64,000 bases of DNA from Streptomyces sparsogenes (GTDB taxonomy: Bacteria; Actinomycetota; Actinomycetes; Streptomycetales; Streptomycetaceae): positions 1 to 64,000 of the forward strand of contig NZ_MAXF01000020.1 in NCBI RefSeq assembly GCF_001704635.1, read 5' to 3'. Below, piece by piece: positions 35,545 to 42,199 of the stretch (its first letter is position 1; each line of letters starts with the position of its first letter). Both the position numbers and the translations under genes were made by a program. Under the pieces are notes generated by a model. That model did not search any database, had not been told where the DNA came from, and saw only the letters and a list, made by a program, of their open reading frames with translations.

Positions 35545-36234
35545 CTAGGTCAGGGCGGAAGCGATGCTGCGCATGTCGAGGACGACGGCATCAGCACCTG
35601 CTTCCGTGAGGGAAGCGCGCTTGCCCGGCTTGTTGGCAAAGCCGATGCTCCGTGCCTGGGCCGCTCGGGCTGCTTCGATGTCCGTTACAGAGTCGCCTAC
35701 GAGAACCGTCCGATCGGGTGCGACGTCGAGGGACGAAGCAGCAGTCAGGAGCGGATGCGGTGAGGGCTTCATGAGGTCCGGCCTGAGGTGCGGCCGACCG
35801 ATCACCTCGTCCACGACTTCCAGGAGGCCATGAAGGAAGAGGTACCTGCGAACACACTCCCCGGAGTTGTTGCTCACGACCGCCACGCGCCGGCCGGACT
35901 CACGCGCGGCGTGGAGAGCCTGCACGGAACCATCGACCGGCAGGCCAGCAAGCGAGACCGCCGCCACCTCTGCTTCGGTGAGTGCTGTCTCAACCACCTT
36001 GAGTGCGTCGCCGCCCCCCTCTGGCGACAGGCGGTGGATCTCCATGGGGTCATCCGTCGCGCGTGCCCGCGCTTCGAGCGCGGGCACGCGGGCGATGAGC
36101 AGGGCCGCAAGCTCATCCGCAACGCCCGGGGCCGGTAGCCCTCGAAAGACGTCGCAGATCGGGCCGTCGAAATCGAAGAGAACGGCGTCAGAGGCACCGA
36201 GCACTTCGGCCAGGGCGTCAGCGTTCATCAGCAT
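35545..36234 (-). CDS. HAD-family hydrolase of the element
   Basis: A 229-residue HAD phosphatase of the phosphoglycolate-phosphatase type: motif I FDFDGPICDVF, motif II VVSNNSGE, motif III Lys in DLMKPSPHPLL, motif IV VGDSVTDIEAA. The substrate is unknown. Its start (ATG 36234, GGAAGGG six bases upstream) lies 17 bases inside the end of the GntR gene, so the two are translationally coupled. HAD or Nudix hydrolases next to the GntR repressor recur in Streptomyces elements (pSAM2 has a Nudix gene), which suggests a role in sensing or lifting repression. Confidence 0.82.
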   Translation of the reverse strand: MLMNADALAEVLGASDAVLFDFDGPICDVFRGLPAPGVADELAALLIARVPALEARARATDDPMEIHRLSPEGGGDALKVVETALTEAEVAAVSLAGLPVDGSVQALHAARESGRRVAVVSNNSGECVRRYLFLHGLLEVVDEVIGRPHLRPDLMKPSPHPLLTAASSLDVAPDRTVLVGDSVTDIEAARAAQARSIGFANKPGKRASLTEAGADAVVLDMRSIASALT

Positions 36235-37084
36235 CAAAGTCCCTTCCGATCGTGTCCCACACACTGTCGAACCACATACGGGCTTGCTCTACCTGCCGCG
36301 CGCCGCCCGATGAATCACCGTCGTTGACGGAGTGGTGAAACAGGATCGTGTCTTTGCCCACGAGGTCATAGATCTCGATCGCTTCGCCTTGTGCGACGAC
36401 CTTGTTCGGCCGGATGGGGTAGTAGCCGAAGAACGCGTCCTCGTTGTTGATGACGTAGAGCTTGAAGAACTGGGTGCCGCTGTGCACGCGGACACTGACA
36501 TTGCTCTCCTGGACCAGCCCCAGGTGACCGAGCTCGCTTATGGCGTCCGAGATGCTGCGCGTGTAGCCGATCATGATGTCGTGCATCCGGGCGCGAAGTC
36601 TTGGGTCGTCCGCGCAGTCCTCTCGCTTCACTGGCGCGGCCTGCGGGACCGACATGTCCGGGACAAGGATGCGAATCCGGATGCTCTTCGGCGTGAGTCG
36701 TCCGATCCGAATCTTGTCCAGCGGTTCCTGTAGGGCGCCGTGAAGCGTCTCGCTGGAAAATCCAGCGAAGTCGATGGTCACGTTGCTGCTGGCGAAGGCT
36801 TGCTCGACGTACGGGCGAAGACCCGCAGGTCGTTCGGTCCGGTTCCGGACGAAGACCCCGCTGCCCTTGCGTGAGACGACAAGGCCCTCGTCTTCGAGAT
36901 CTCGAAGGGCCCGCTGAATCGTCGCGCGGGCGAATCCGTAGTGCTCCGTCAGCATCTTGTGCGACGGCAGCTTCTCCCCAGGTCCCAGCTTCCTGGTTCG
37001 GATGGCCGCTCCGAGACTGCGGGCCACCTGCTCATACGGCGGTCGATCGTCGTCCGGGTCCAGAGGCTCAAGCGCAAACGTCAT
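36218..37084 (-). CDS. GntR-family regulator (KorSA-like element repressor)
   Basis: A 288-residue protein. The GntR winged helix is at ~15-85 (PPYEQVARSLGAAIRTRKLG, LPSHKMLTEHYGFARATIQR, LEDEGLVVSRKGSGVFVR). The C-terminal ~200 residues are not a standard UTRA or FCD domain. They contain IRIRILVPDM and FFGYYPIRPN and may bind a small molecule. By position and family it corresponds to KorSA of pSAM2, which keeps the element silent. The 13-bp palindrome 37121-37154 just upstream is its likely operator and covers a rightward promoter. Confidence 0.82.
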   Translation of the reverse strand: MTFALEPLDPDDDRPPYEQVARSLGAAIRTRKLGPGEKLPSHKMLTEHYGFARATIQRALRDLEDEGLVVSRKGSGVFVRNRTERPAGLRPYVEQAFASSNVTIDFAGFSSETLHGALQEPLDKIRIGRLTPKSIRIRILVPDMSVPQAAPVKREDCADDPRLRARMHDIMIGYTRSISDAISELGHLGLVQESNVSVRVHSGTQFFKLYVINNEDAFFGYYPIRPNKVVAQGEAIEIYDLVGKDTILFHHSVNDGDSSGGARQVEQARMWFDSVWDTIGRDFDADER

Positions 37085-37120
37085 GCCTCGATGCTACGGC
37101 CAACCTGACTATCTGGACAG

Positions 37121-37154
37121 CCTGGCTAGTCACCTGTTGACGTGACTAGCCAGG
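37121..37154. promoter_or_regulatory. Palindromic operator, probably for the GntR repressor
   Basis: A perfect 13-bp inverted repeat: CCTGGCTAGTCAC (37121-37133) and GTGACTAGCCAGG (37142-37154), 8-bp spacer. Related half-sites flank it: CCTGACTATCTGG at about 37104-37116 and GGCTAGCCAGG at 37182-37192 followed by AAGTCAGG. The array lies between the GntR start and the long plus-strand operon. Confidence 0.75.
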
Positions 37155-37165
37155 ATGGCTACGTT
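37137..37165 (+). promoter_or_regulatory. Sigma70/HrdB-type promoter reading into the element
   Basis: TTGACG (37137-37142), a 17-bp spacer, then TACGTT (37160-37165). The right arm of the operator fills the -35/-10 spacer, so repressor binding should block RNA polymerase. Confidence 0.65.
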
Positions 37166-37433
37166 GTTCTCGTGCCCACCGGGCTAGCCAGGTAAGTCAG
37201 GCTGGAGCGGGTGAGCTGTGCCGGAATCGGTGCTGCTTGAGGGCGCACGTACGACCAGGAGCCCCGCGGCGGACGGGGGGAGGGCGCACCCGACCCTTGT
37301 CATTCGGGAGGGCTAGAGACCGAAAGGTCATGTCTCCATACGCCTACAACGGGGTCATACCGCGCTACCTGATACGGGCGCGGCCCGCCCCGAAGGAGAC
37401 CTGTTCACGTCCGCTTCTTCGCAAGGAGGGACC

Positions 37434-37469
37434 GTGCACAACCAACGAACTACGTGGGCGCCGCCGTGA
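37434..37469 (+). CDS. Putative 11-residue leader peptide
   Basis: GTG CAC AAC CAA and following codons encode MHNQRTTWAPP and stop at TGA. AAGGAGG stands five bases before the GTG, the strongest ribosome site of the region. The last codons (TGG GCG CCG CCG TGA) form the left arm of a 12-bp hairpin, 37457-37468 with 37478-37489. A translating ribosome would melt that hairpin, the geometry of an attenuator or arrest peptide. It could also be chance; no amino acid run points to a specific sensor. Confidence 0.4.
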   Translation: MHNQRTTWAPP

Positions 37470-37665
37470 TCGACCGGCACGGCGGCGCCTGTGCGTCATC
37501 CCCGTTCGTGGCGTCTTCCGCCGACGAACAAGCCGGTCCTTCTTCTTCCTGCCATCGCAGCGGCTATCGCTGCGGCCGGTTGCCTCCTCCGCCCGTCCGG
37601 CTCACGCACTGCGTGGGGCCGTACGGGCGGGGCGTGGGGAGTCGGATCTACCGCTTCAACGGCTC

Positions 37666-37700
37666 GCGGCGCCGGTGCTCGCAACACCGGCGCCGCTGTT
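37666..37700 (+). terminator. Terminator-like hairpin just before the first operon gene
   Basis: A perfect 12-bp stem (37666-37677 with 37685-37696, 7-base loop) is followed by TGTTTTGGG. It ends 33 bases before the ATG of the next gene and lies well downstream of the only promoter found. Confidence 0.65.
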
Positions 37701-37733
37701 TTGGGCCGTTCCCGTGTGAGAGGAGCACGTCCC

Positions 37734-38045
37734 ATGAAGTGCATCGTTGCTGGTCATGAGGCCGTTACTGCGAAGGATTTCGCGGAGTTGGCCTTTGGTA
37801 TCGACTTGGAGCTGTTCACCGGTTCGGCCGCGGAGTCCGACGACGACCGTAGGGCGCGTCTGGATGTGGCCCGCGCCGTGCTCGCGGAGCTCCGGCAGTC
37901 GGACCCGGAGGCCGCGGCGTACGCGGCGTCGCTGCTGCGCACCAGCCCGCTCAAGGGCAGGCGGCCGGCTGCCCGCCGGTCGCACCGGACGTCGGCGCGC
38001 CGGTCGGTGCGGCGCCCCGCAGTGCGGACGGTGGTGGCGGCATGA
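37734..38045 (+). CDS. Element protein of unknown function (103 aa)
   Basis: MKCIVAGHEAVTAKDFAEL; an acidic helical first half (LFTGSAAESDDDRRARLDVA) and a very basic Arg/Ser/Ala-rich tail (RRPAARRSHRTSARRSVRRP) that may contact nucleic acid. AGGAG lies before ATG. It overlaps the next gene by ATGA, starting a run of coupled genes. Family not recognised. Confidence 0.6.
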   Translation: MKCIVAGHEAVTAKDFAELAFGIDLELFTGSAAESDDDRRARLDVARAVLAELRQSDPEAAAYAASLLRTSPLKGRRPAARRSHRTSARRSVRRPAVRTVVAA

Positions 38046-38371
38046 GCGAGCGTCTGACGCTGGACGACCTGGCGGTGCCGCTGCGCACGCTGCGTCTGCT
38101 GGCCGCGGACTTCGGGCACCTTCCGGCGCCGGAAGTGCGGCTGTCCACCATCTACCTGAACCGGGTAGAGCTGGACTTCTTCGACGACTTGGCCCAGTTC
38201 GAGGCATGGCGTGAGGCGCTGGGCGTCGCTCCTGAACGAGTGAACTACCGGGTGCAAGGTGGTGGCCGTACGCAGGTTCTGCGCATGACTGTCGCCTACG
38301 CGGGCGCTGAGCTGGAGCTGATCGGCTACGGCGACGTTCCCACCCCGGCGCTGGTGGGGGGCGCGGCATGA
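38042..38371 (+). CDS. Element protein of unknown function (109 aa)
   Basis: MSERLTLDDLAVPLRTLRLL; a compact alpha/beta protein with alternating strands and helices (VRLSTIYLNRVELDFFDDLA, RMTVAYAGAELELIGYGD). It is coupled on both sides by ATGA overlaps with the upstream protein gene and the methyltransferase. Function unknown. Confidence 0.62.
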   Translation: MSERLTLDDLAVPLRTLRLLAADFGHLPAPEVRLSTIYLNRVELDFFDDLAQFEAWREALGVAPERVNYRVQGGGRTQVLRMTVAYAGAELELIGYGDVPTPALVGGAA

Positions 38372-39345
38372 GTACCGTGCGGATCGGGTCGGTGTGCACC
38401 GGCTACGGCGGGCTGGACGCGGCGGTGCAGGAGGTGTTCGGCGGCTCGCTGGCGTGGGTCGCCGACAACGACCCGGGCGCGTCCCGCATCCTGGCCCACC
38501 ACCACCCGCGGGTGCCGAACCTGGGCGACATCACGGCCGTGGACTGGGAGGACGTGGAACCGGTCGACATCGTGTGCGGCGGGTATCCGTGCCAGCCGTT
38601 CTCCCTCGCCGGCGAGCTGAAAGGAACCGCGGATGACCGGCACATCTGGCCGTTCATTGCCCGTGCCCTTGGGGTTCTACGACCCCGAGTCGCGGTCTTT
38701 GAAAACGTCGCGAACCACCTTCGACTCGGCTTCGACACTGTCCTGTGCGACCTTGCCGACCTCGGGTTCGATGTTGAGTGGTGCGTTGTACGCGCGGACG
38801 AGGTCGGTGCGCCCCACCAGCGCCGCCGGCTCATCGTCCTCGCCACTGCTGCCGACGCCCCGCACCTCGGACACGAACGGGGCAGGTCCGCACGGGGAGG
38901 GCGGTCCGGACTTGCGGACCGCAATCTCGCTGCTGCCGACGCCGAGGGCGCTGGATGGGCCAAAGGGTGCGGTGTCGCAGACGCCGGCGACGGCACGGCG
39001 CGTAGAACAAGGCAAGGCGAATCTGCCCGAGATGGTGCTCAGCGCGTTTCCGGTAGCGGCGTCGACTGGGGGGAGTTCGCGCCCGCGATCACGCGGTGGG
39101 AAACGGTCCTCGGCCGCCCCGCCCCCGGGCCAACTGACGATCTGGGACGGCTGAGCCCGCTGTTCGTGGAATGGCTGATGGGCCTGCCCATTGGCCATGT
39201 CACCGGAGTGCCGGACCTGTCGCGCTCCGCCCAGTTGAAAGCCCTCGGCAACGGCGTCCTGCCGCACCAGGCCATCGCCGGGCTCCGTCACCTCGCCACC
39301 CGGATGGACACCGTCCGGCAGCGCGGCATGGGGGTGGCGGCATGA
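38368..39345 (+). CDS. C5-cytosine DNA methyltransferase
   Basis: A 325-residue Dcm-type enzyme. Motif I is IGSVCTGYGGLDAAV, motif IV PCQPFSLAGE with catalytic Cys75, motif VI FENVANH (Glu112), motif VIII APHQRRRLI (Gln151-Arg153) and motif X LKALGNGVLPHQA. The target-recognition region (~165-260) is Gly/Arg/Ala-rich and lies over a second reading frame. No restriction nuclease is in the element, so it is an orphan methylase, perhaps protecting incoming DNA or regulating replication. A nested gene starts at 38633. Confidence 0.9.
   Translation: MSTVRIGSVCTGYGGLDAAVQEVFGGSLAWVADNDPGASRILAHHHPRVPNLGDITAVDWEDVEPVDIVCGGYPCQPFSLAGELKGTADDRHIWPFIARALGVLRPRVAVFENVANHLRLGFDTVLCDLADLGFDVEWCVVRADEVGAPHQRRRLIVLATAADAPHLGHERGRSARGGRSGLADRNLAAADAEGAGWAKGCGVADAGDGTARRTRQGESARDGAQRVSGSGVDWGEFAPAITRWETVLGRPAPGPTDDLGRLSPLFVEWLMGLPIGHVTGVPDLSRSAQLKALGNGVLPHQAIAGLRHLATRMDTVRQRGMGVAA
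38633..39154 (+). CDS. Overlapping gene inside the methyltransferase, LPTPR-repeat protein
   Basis: A 173-residue frame lies wholly inside the methyltransferase gene, shifted by +1. AAGGAA six bases before its ATG is a good ribosome site. The product reads FYDPESRSLKTS, TLPTSGSMLSGALYAR, then two similar units LLPTPRTSDTNGAGPHGEGG and LLPTPRALDGPKGAVSQ, ending GQLTIWDG. From memory, these motifs (SLKTS, LPxSGxMxxGxLY, LPTPxAxDxxG repeats) define a real family of phage and actinobacterial proteins found with Dcm methylases. A random alternative frame would not be expected to show repeats and known motifs. Function unknown. Confidence 0.6.
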   Translation: MTGTSGRSLPVPLGFYDPESRSLKTSRTTFDSASTLSCATLPTSGSMLSGALYARTRSVRPTSAAGSSSSPLLPTPRTSDTNGAGPHGEGGPDLRTAISLLPTPRALDGPKGAVSQTPATARRVEQGKANLPEMVLSAFPVAASTGGSSRPRSRGGKRSSAAPPPGQLTIWDG

Positions 39346-39677
39346 GTGAGCCGATCGTCTACGCCGCCGCATGGCGGCCGGTGATGAAGGCGGCCGGTTA
39401 CCGCTGCGAGTGCGCCGGCCAGTGCGGCAACCCGCATATCAAGGGCGGGGGGCGGTGTCCGCGTGAGCACGACCAGCACGCCGGCAAGCACCGAGGGCCC
39501 GTCCGCCTGATCGCCGCCCCGGCGGACCCGCTCACCCCCGCGAGTGTGGCGGCCGGGCTTCCGGCGGCCGGGCTGCGGGCGTGGTGCCCGGACTGCCAAG
39601 ACGCCGCCCGCCGCGCCGCCCAGCGCGCGGCCCGTATCGCGCCGGACCCCGCGCAGGGTGGCCTCTTCGACCTGTAA
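39342..39677 (+). CDS. Small Cys/His-rich element protein, possibly HNH-like
   Basis: A 111-residue protein. The Cys pattern CECAGQCGNPH…GGRCPREHDQH…WCPDCQD suggests one or two bound zinc ions. The C-x-C-x3-C…H and late C-x2-C spacing is reminiscent of HNH/zinc-ribbon endonuclease folds but no clear HNH triad is visible. It overlaps the methyltransferase stop by ATGA, so it may be a partner of it. Ends QGGLFDL. Confidence 0.6.
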   Translation: MSEPIVYAAAWRPVMKAAGYRCECAGQCGNPHIKGGGRCPREHDQHAGKHRGPVRLIAAPADPLTPASVAAGLPAAGLRAWCPDCQDAARRAAQRAARIAPDPAQGGLFDL

Positions 39678-39811
39678 CGGCCCCGCGCCGTGCCGGGCTG
39701 CTCGCCTGCCGCACGGGCCCGAGCTGTCGGCTCGATGTCGGCTACTGCATTCCGCGTTCCCGCAGCATCTGCGGGGCGTGCATCGCCTCCGAGGAACAGC
39801 GCACCACCTGA
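39581..39811 (+). CDS. Possible Cys-rich small protein (start uncertain)
   Basis: The frame runs past the upstream gene and ends LLACRTGPSCRLDVGYCIPR, SRSICGACIASEEQRTT. The C-x6-C…GYC…CGAC pattern is more ordered than chance and looks like a small zinc-finger protein. No good start codon or ribosome site lies between 39,678 and the Cys-rich part, and the longer frame overlaps the previous gene by 97 bases. It may be a remnant. Confidence 0.25.
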   Translation: MVPGLPRRRPPRRPARGPYRAGPRAGWPLRPVTAPRRAGLLACRTGPSCRLDVGYCIPRSRSICGACIASEEQRTT

Positions 39812-39835
39812 TCCCTTCGACGACAGGAAGCTTCG

Positions 39836-40891
39836 ATGAACGACACCCGTGAAAGGGCTCTGAGCACGGCTCAGAAGATCGTTTTGGGCGCCGCGGCGGT
39901 GCCCATGGTCGCCTTCGGCGGTCTGGGTGCGGTCGGCACCTACAGCAACATCACATCTGTCTTCCACCGGTCGGCTACCGCGCTGGGTGTGGTCGCGGCC
40001 GGTGAGGGTGCGACGCTGGTCCTGGCCTTGACCCTGGTCGGTCTGACCATGCTGGGCCAGTCCTCCCCGGTCGCCGTGCGGATCGGGCTGTGGACGCTTC
40101 CGGCGGTGGCCTCGCTGGTCGGCGCCGCGGTCGCCGAGACTGTGACGGAGGCGGTGGTGTTCGCCGTCACCCCGATGGCCATGTGTGTCTCTGCGGAGGG
40201 CATGGGTCTGCTGGCCCGCCGCATCGTGGTCTACCTCACGGGCGTGGATGCCGAGGCGCAGCGCCGGAATGCGGCCGTGATGCAGCGGCTTGCCTACCAC
40301 CGGGCCCGCGCCGCCAACCACCCCGACGAGGACGCCCGCAATGACTCCGAGCTGGAGTCGTGGAAGCTCGCGAAGAAGGTCGGCGCGGGGGATGCCCTGC
40401 TCGGGGACAACCTGATCGATGTCCAGCGCCAGCGGATGACGGACGGCGCGGACGCGGCGCTTGCGGGCATGTTCGCTCTGCCCGTCACACCCCCCGCCCA
40501 CGGCGTCACGGCCGCCCCGGCGCCGCTCGCCGTCGAGGGCACGGATGAGGGGGGCGTCACGCCCCCCGTGACGGAGGAAGACACGCAGGTCACGCCCGAT
40601 TTGGAGACCGTTCCGGCAGAGCCCGTCACGCCCGTGACGCCCCCGGCCGAGGCGCCCGTGACGCTGGAGGAGATCGCGACCGTGGCGGGCGTGCCCACAC
40701 CGGTCGCGGGGGAACCGCTGAGCGATGTACAGCTCGTGGTCGTCCTGCGGCACCTGCGCTACTCCGACGACCCGCCGCTGTCCTACCGCCAGGCCGTGGC
40801 CGCCTTCCGTGAAGCCGGTTTCGTCGGCGGGGAACAGCGGGTGCGCCGCGCGTGGGGCTCGCTGATGTCCCACGAGGAATCCGACGCCTGA
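39836..40891 (+). CDS. Membrane transfer-associated protein (DUF2637/Spd-like)
   Basis: A 351-residue protein. Four or so hydrophobic helices occupy residues ~10-140 (KIVLGAAAVPMVAFGGLGAV, EGATLVLALTLVGLTMLG, ASLVGAAVAETVTEAVVFAV). A soluble helical part with NDSELESWKLAKKVGAGDAL follows, then a Pro/Val/Thr-rich linker and a C-terminal winged-helix-like segment (LSYRQAVAAFREAGFVGGEQ, RVRRAWGSL). Proteins of this layout sit upstream of traB in many Streptomyces plasmids and AICEs and are thought to help intramycelial spread. Confidence 0.6.
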   Translation: MNDTRERALSTAQKIVLGAAAVPMVAFGGLGAVGTYSNITSVFHRSATALGVVAAGEGATLVLALTLVGLTMLGQSSPVAVRIGLWTLPAVASLVGAAVAETVTEAVVFAVTPMAMCVSAEGMGLLARRIVVYLTGVDAEAQRRNAAVMQRLAYHRARAANHPDEDARNDSELESWKLAKKVGAGDALLGDNLIDVQRQRMTDGADAALAGMFALPVTPPAHGVTAAPAPLAVEGTDEGGVTPPVTEEDTQVTPDLETVPAEPVTPVTPPAEAPVTLEEIATVAGVPTPVAGEPLSDVQLVVVLRHLRYSDDPPLSYRQAVAAFREAGFVGGEQRVRRAWGSLMSHEESDA

Positions 40892-40912
40892 CCGGCGTCC
40901 GGCACCACCAAT

Positions 40913-40945
40913 GAGGACCAGCCCAGGTCTAGTGGGCTGGCCCTC
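40913..40945. terminator. Hairpin after the DUF2637-like gene
   Basis: 13-bp arms 40913-40925 and 40933-40945 pair with one mismatch (GAGGACCAGCCCA / TGGGCTGGCCCTC). It may end or attenuate transcription within the operon. Confidence 0.45.
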
Positions 40946-40982
40946 GTTGCGACTGCCGGAAGCAGTCGACCGCACCAGTGAA

Positions 40983-41039
40983 GCAGACCCGGTGAGCCCC
41001 GGCGAGCGGCACGTACGCAGACCCGGCGCGCAGACCCGG
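40983..41039 (+). repeat. Three direct repeats of GCAGACCCGG
   Basis: Exact decamers at 40983, 41017 and 41030, same orientation; the first and third extend to GCAGACCCGGTGAGC. They lie in a non-coding gap in the transfer operon. The core GACCCGG equals seven of eight bases of the TraB recognition 8-mer I recall for plasmid pSVH1 (GACCCGGA). Confidence 0.55.
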
Positions 41040-41102
41040 TGAGCTGAACCTTCGCGCACCGCACAGCACCCCAACCACCCTTCTCGTTCAAGGAGTCTTG
41101 CT

Positions 41103-41603
41103 GTGTCCAGCCGTACCCGTGCCCGCGGCGTGAAGACGGCCGCGAGCGTCCACACCATCCAGATCCCCCGCCAGCGCTGGCGCCGCGGCGCCCAACCGGT
41201 CATGGTCGTCGTGCCCGAACAGCCGTCCCTGACGCGCGAAGCGCTCGGCTTCCTGGGCAGCGCGCTGTGGAAGCGGCGCCGCTCTCTCGCCCCGACCGGC
41301 ATAGCCGTGCTCGCGTTCACCGGCACCGCGCTGCTGCACGCAGTCGCGTGGTGGTCCGGCCTGCTGCTCGCACCCCTGGCCGCGGGCCCGGGGCTGTGGC
41401 TGGGGATCGTGCAGCGCCGCCACCCCGCCCGCTCTACCGCGTTCGCCTGGCGCGTCGCCCTGGCCGTGCTGGCCACGTTCGCCCTGGTGTGGGCGGCGCT
41501 GGCTGCCGGGTTCGGTCCGCTCGCCGGCTCGCTGGAGCTGGTGTGGCTGCTGACCTGGATCACTGCCCAGACCGCATGGCTCATCGTCCGCCGCAAGCAC
41601 TGA
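41103..41603 (+). CDS. Small membrane protein of the transfer operon
   Basis: A 166-residue protein. It has a basic N-terminus (RTRARGVKTAASVHTIQIPR), a lone charged patch KRRRS, then three or four hydrophobic helices (IAVLAFTGTALLHAVAWWSG, LLLAPLAAGPGLWLGIV, VALAVLATFALVWAALAAGF, WLLTWITAQTAWLIV). Such proteins occupy the Spd position in conjugative Streptomyces elements. GTG start. Exact family not recognised. Confidence 0.55.
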   Translation: MSSRTRARGVKTAASVHTIQIPRQRWRRGAQPVMVVVPEQPSLTREALGFLGSALWKRRRSLAPTGIAVLAFTGTALLHAVAWWSGLLLAPLAAGPGLWLGIVQRRHPARSTAFAWRVALAVLATFALVWAALAAGFGPLAGSLELVWLLTWITAQTAWLIVRRKH

Positions 41604-41623
41604 CCTGAGGGAGACATCGTCCG

Positions 41624-42184
41624 ATGGCAACCACGACGCGAGGCCGCGGCACCAACGGCAACGGCCGCTCGGACAAGCCGAACAAGTTCGCCAACGCGGG
41701 CGCCGCCGCGGGCGGATTCATCGGCGGACTGGGCGGCTCGATCGCCCCGCCGATCAACATCAACGTCAACCGCACCACCAACAACCACCGCGGCGGCCGA
41801 GGCGGCGCCAACGGGCGCCGTTCGCACGCCGAAGCGCTGCTGCCCGCCCCGGAGTTCAACTCCCCGGCGCTGGTGCGCAACTACTGCAACACCCTGCGGG
41901 CTGCGGCCGTGACGCTGTCCATCGAGGTGGCGATGGGTGCCGAGATCTTCGAGGGCGTGCTGGCGGCCGTGCCGGACCCGGAGGGCCGCGCGTTCGGCTC
42001 GCGCATCCGGGCACGGAAGGTGGCCCGCAAGATGCGGAAGTCCGCCGACGCGCTGAGGGACGCCGCGAAGAACGCGGCGGCCTGCTACTCGACCTTCCAG
42101 CAGGAATTCGAAGAAGAGATCAACCGCGTCCGTCACCGTGCCCGGAAGCCTCAGCAGCCGCGCATGGACTGGGCCCAGCAGTAA
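41624..42184 (+). CDS. TraA-like plasmid transfer protein
   Basis: A 186-residue protein. The Gly/Asn-rich N-terminus (AGAAAGGFIGGLGGSIAPPI, NINVNRTTNNHRGG) is followed by a helical domain: NSPALVRNYCNTLRAAAVTL, FGSRIRARKVARKMRKSADA, ACYSTFQQEFEEEI. The helical part resembles Streptomyces plasmid TraA proteins that are encoded just before traB. It ends 15 bases before the translocase gene, in keeping with that role. Confidence 0.55.
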   Translation: MATTTRGRGTNGNGRSDKPNKFANAGAAAGGFIGGLGGSIAPPININVNRTTNNHRGGRGGANGRRSHAEALLPAPEFNSPALVRNYCNTLRAAAVTLSIEVAMGAEIFEGVLAAVPDPEGRAFGSRIRARKVARKMRKSADALRDAAKNAAACYSTFQQEFEEEINRVRHRARKPQQPRMDWAQQ

Positions 42185-42199
42185 GGAAGGTCACTGACG

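Larger units (their letters stand above)
37166..37733 (+). other. Long structured leader of the transfer operon
   Basis: About 570 bases lie between the promoter and the first convincing gene. Contents in order: a small GACC-GAAA-GGTC hairpin (37317-37328, GNRA-type loop), a 12-codon reading frame with a perfect ribosome site (37434-37469), a 12-bp hairpin overlapping its end, and a terminator-like hairpin at 37666-37700. Longer frames here (for example from 37330 or 37454) have odd Arg/Pro/Cys-rich composition and are not convincing genes. Confidence 0.55.

Noticed and set aside
37237..37719. 160-codon frame in the element leader as a protein gene
   Set aside because: Arg/Pro-rich composition, no good start with ribosome site, and it crosses two strong hairpins; the leader interpretation fits better.
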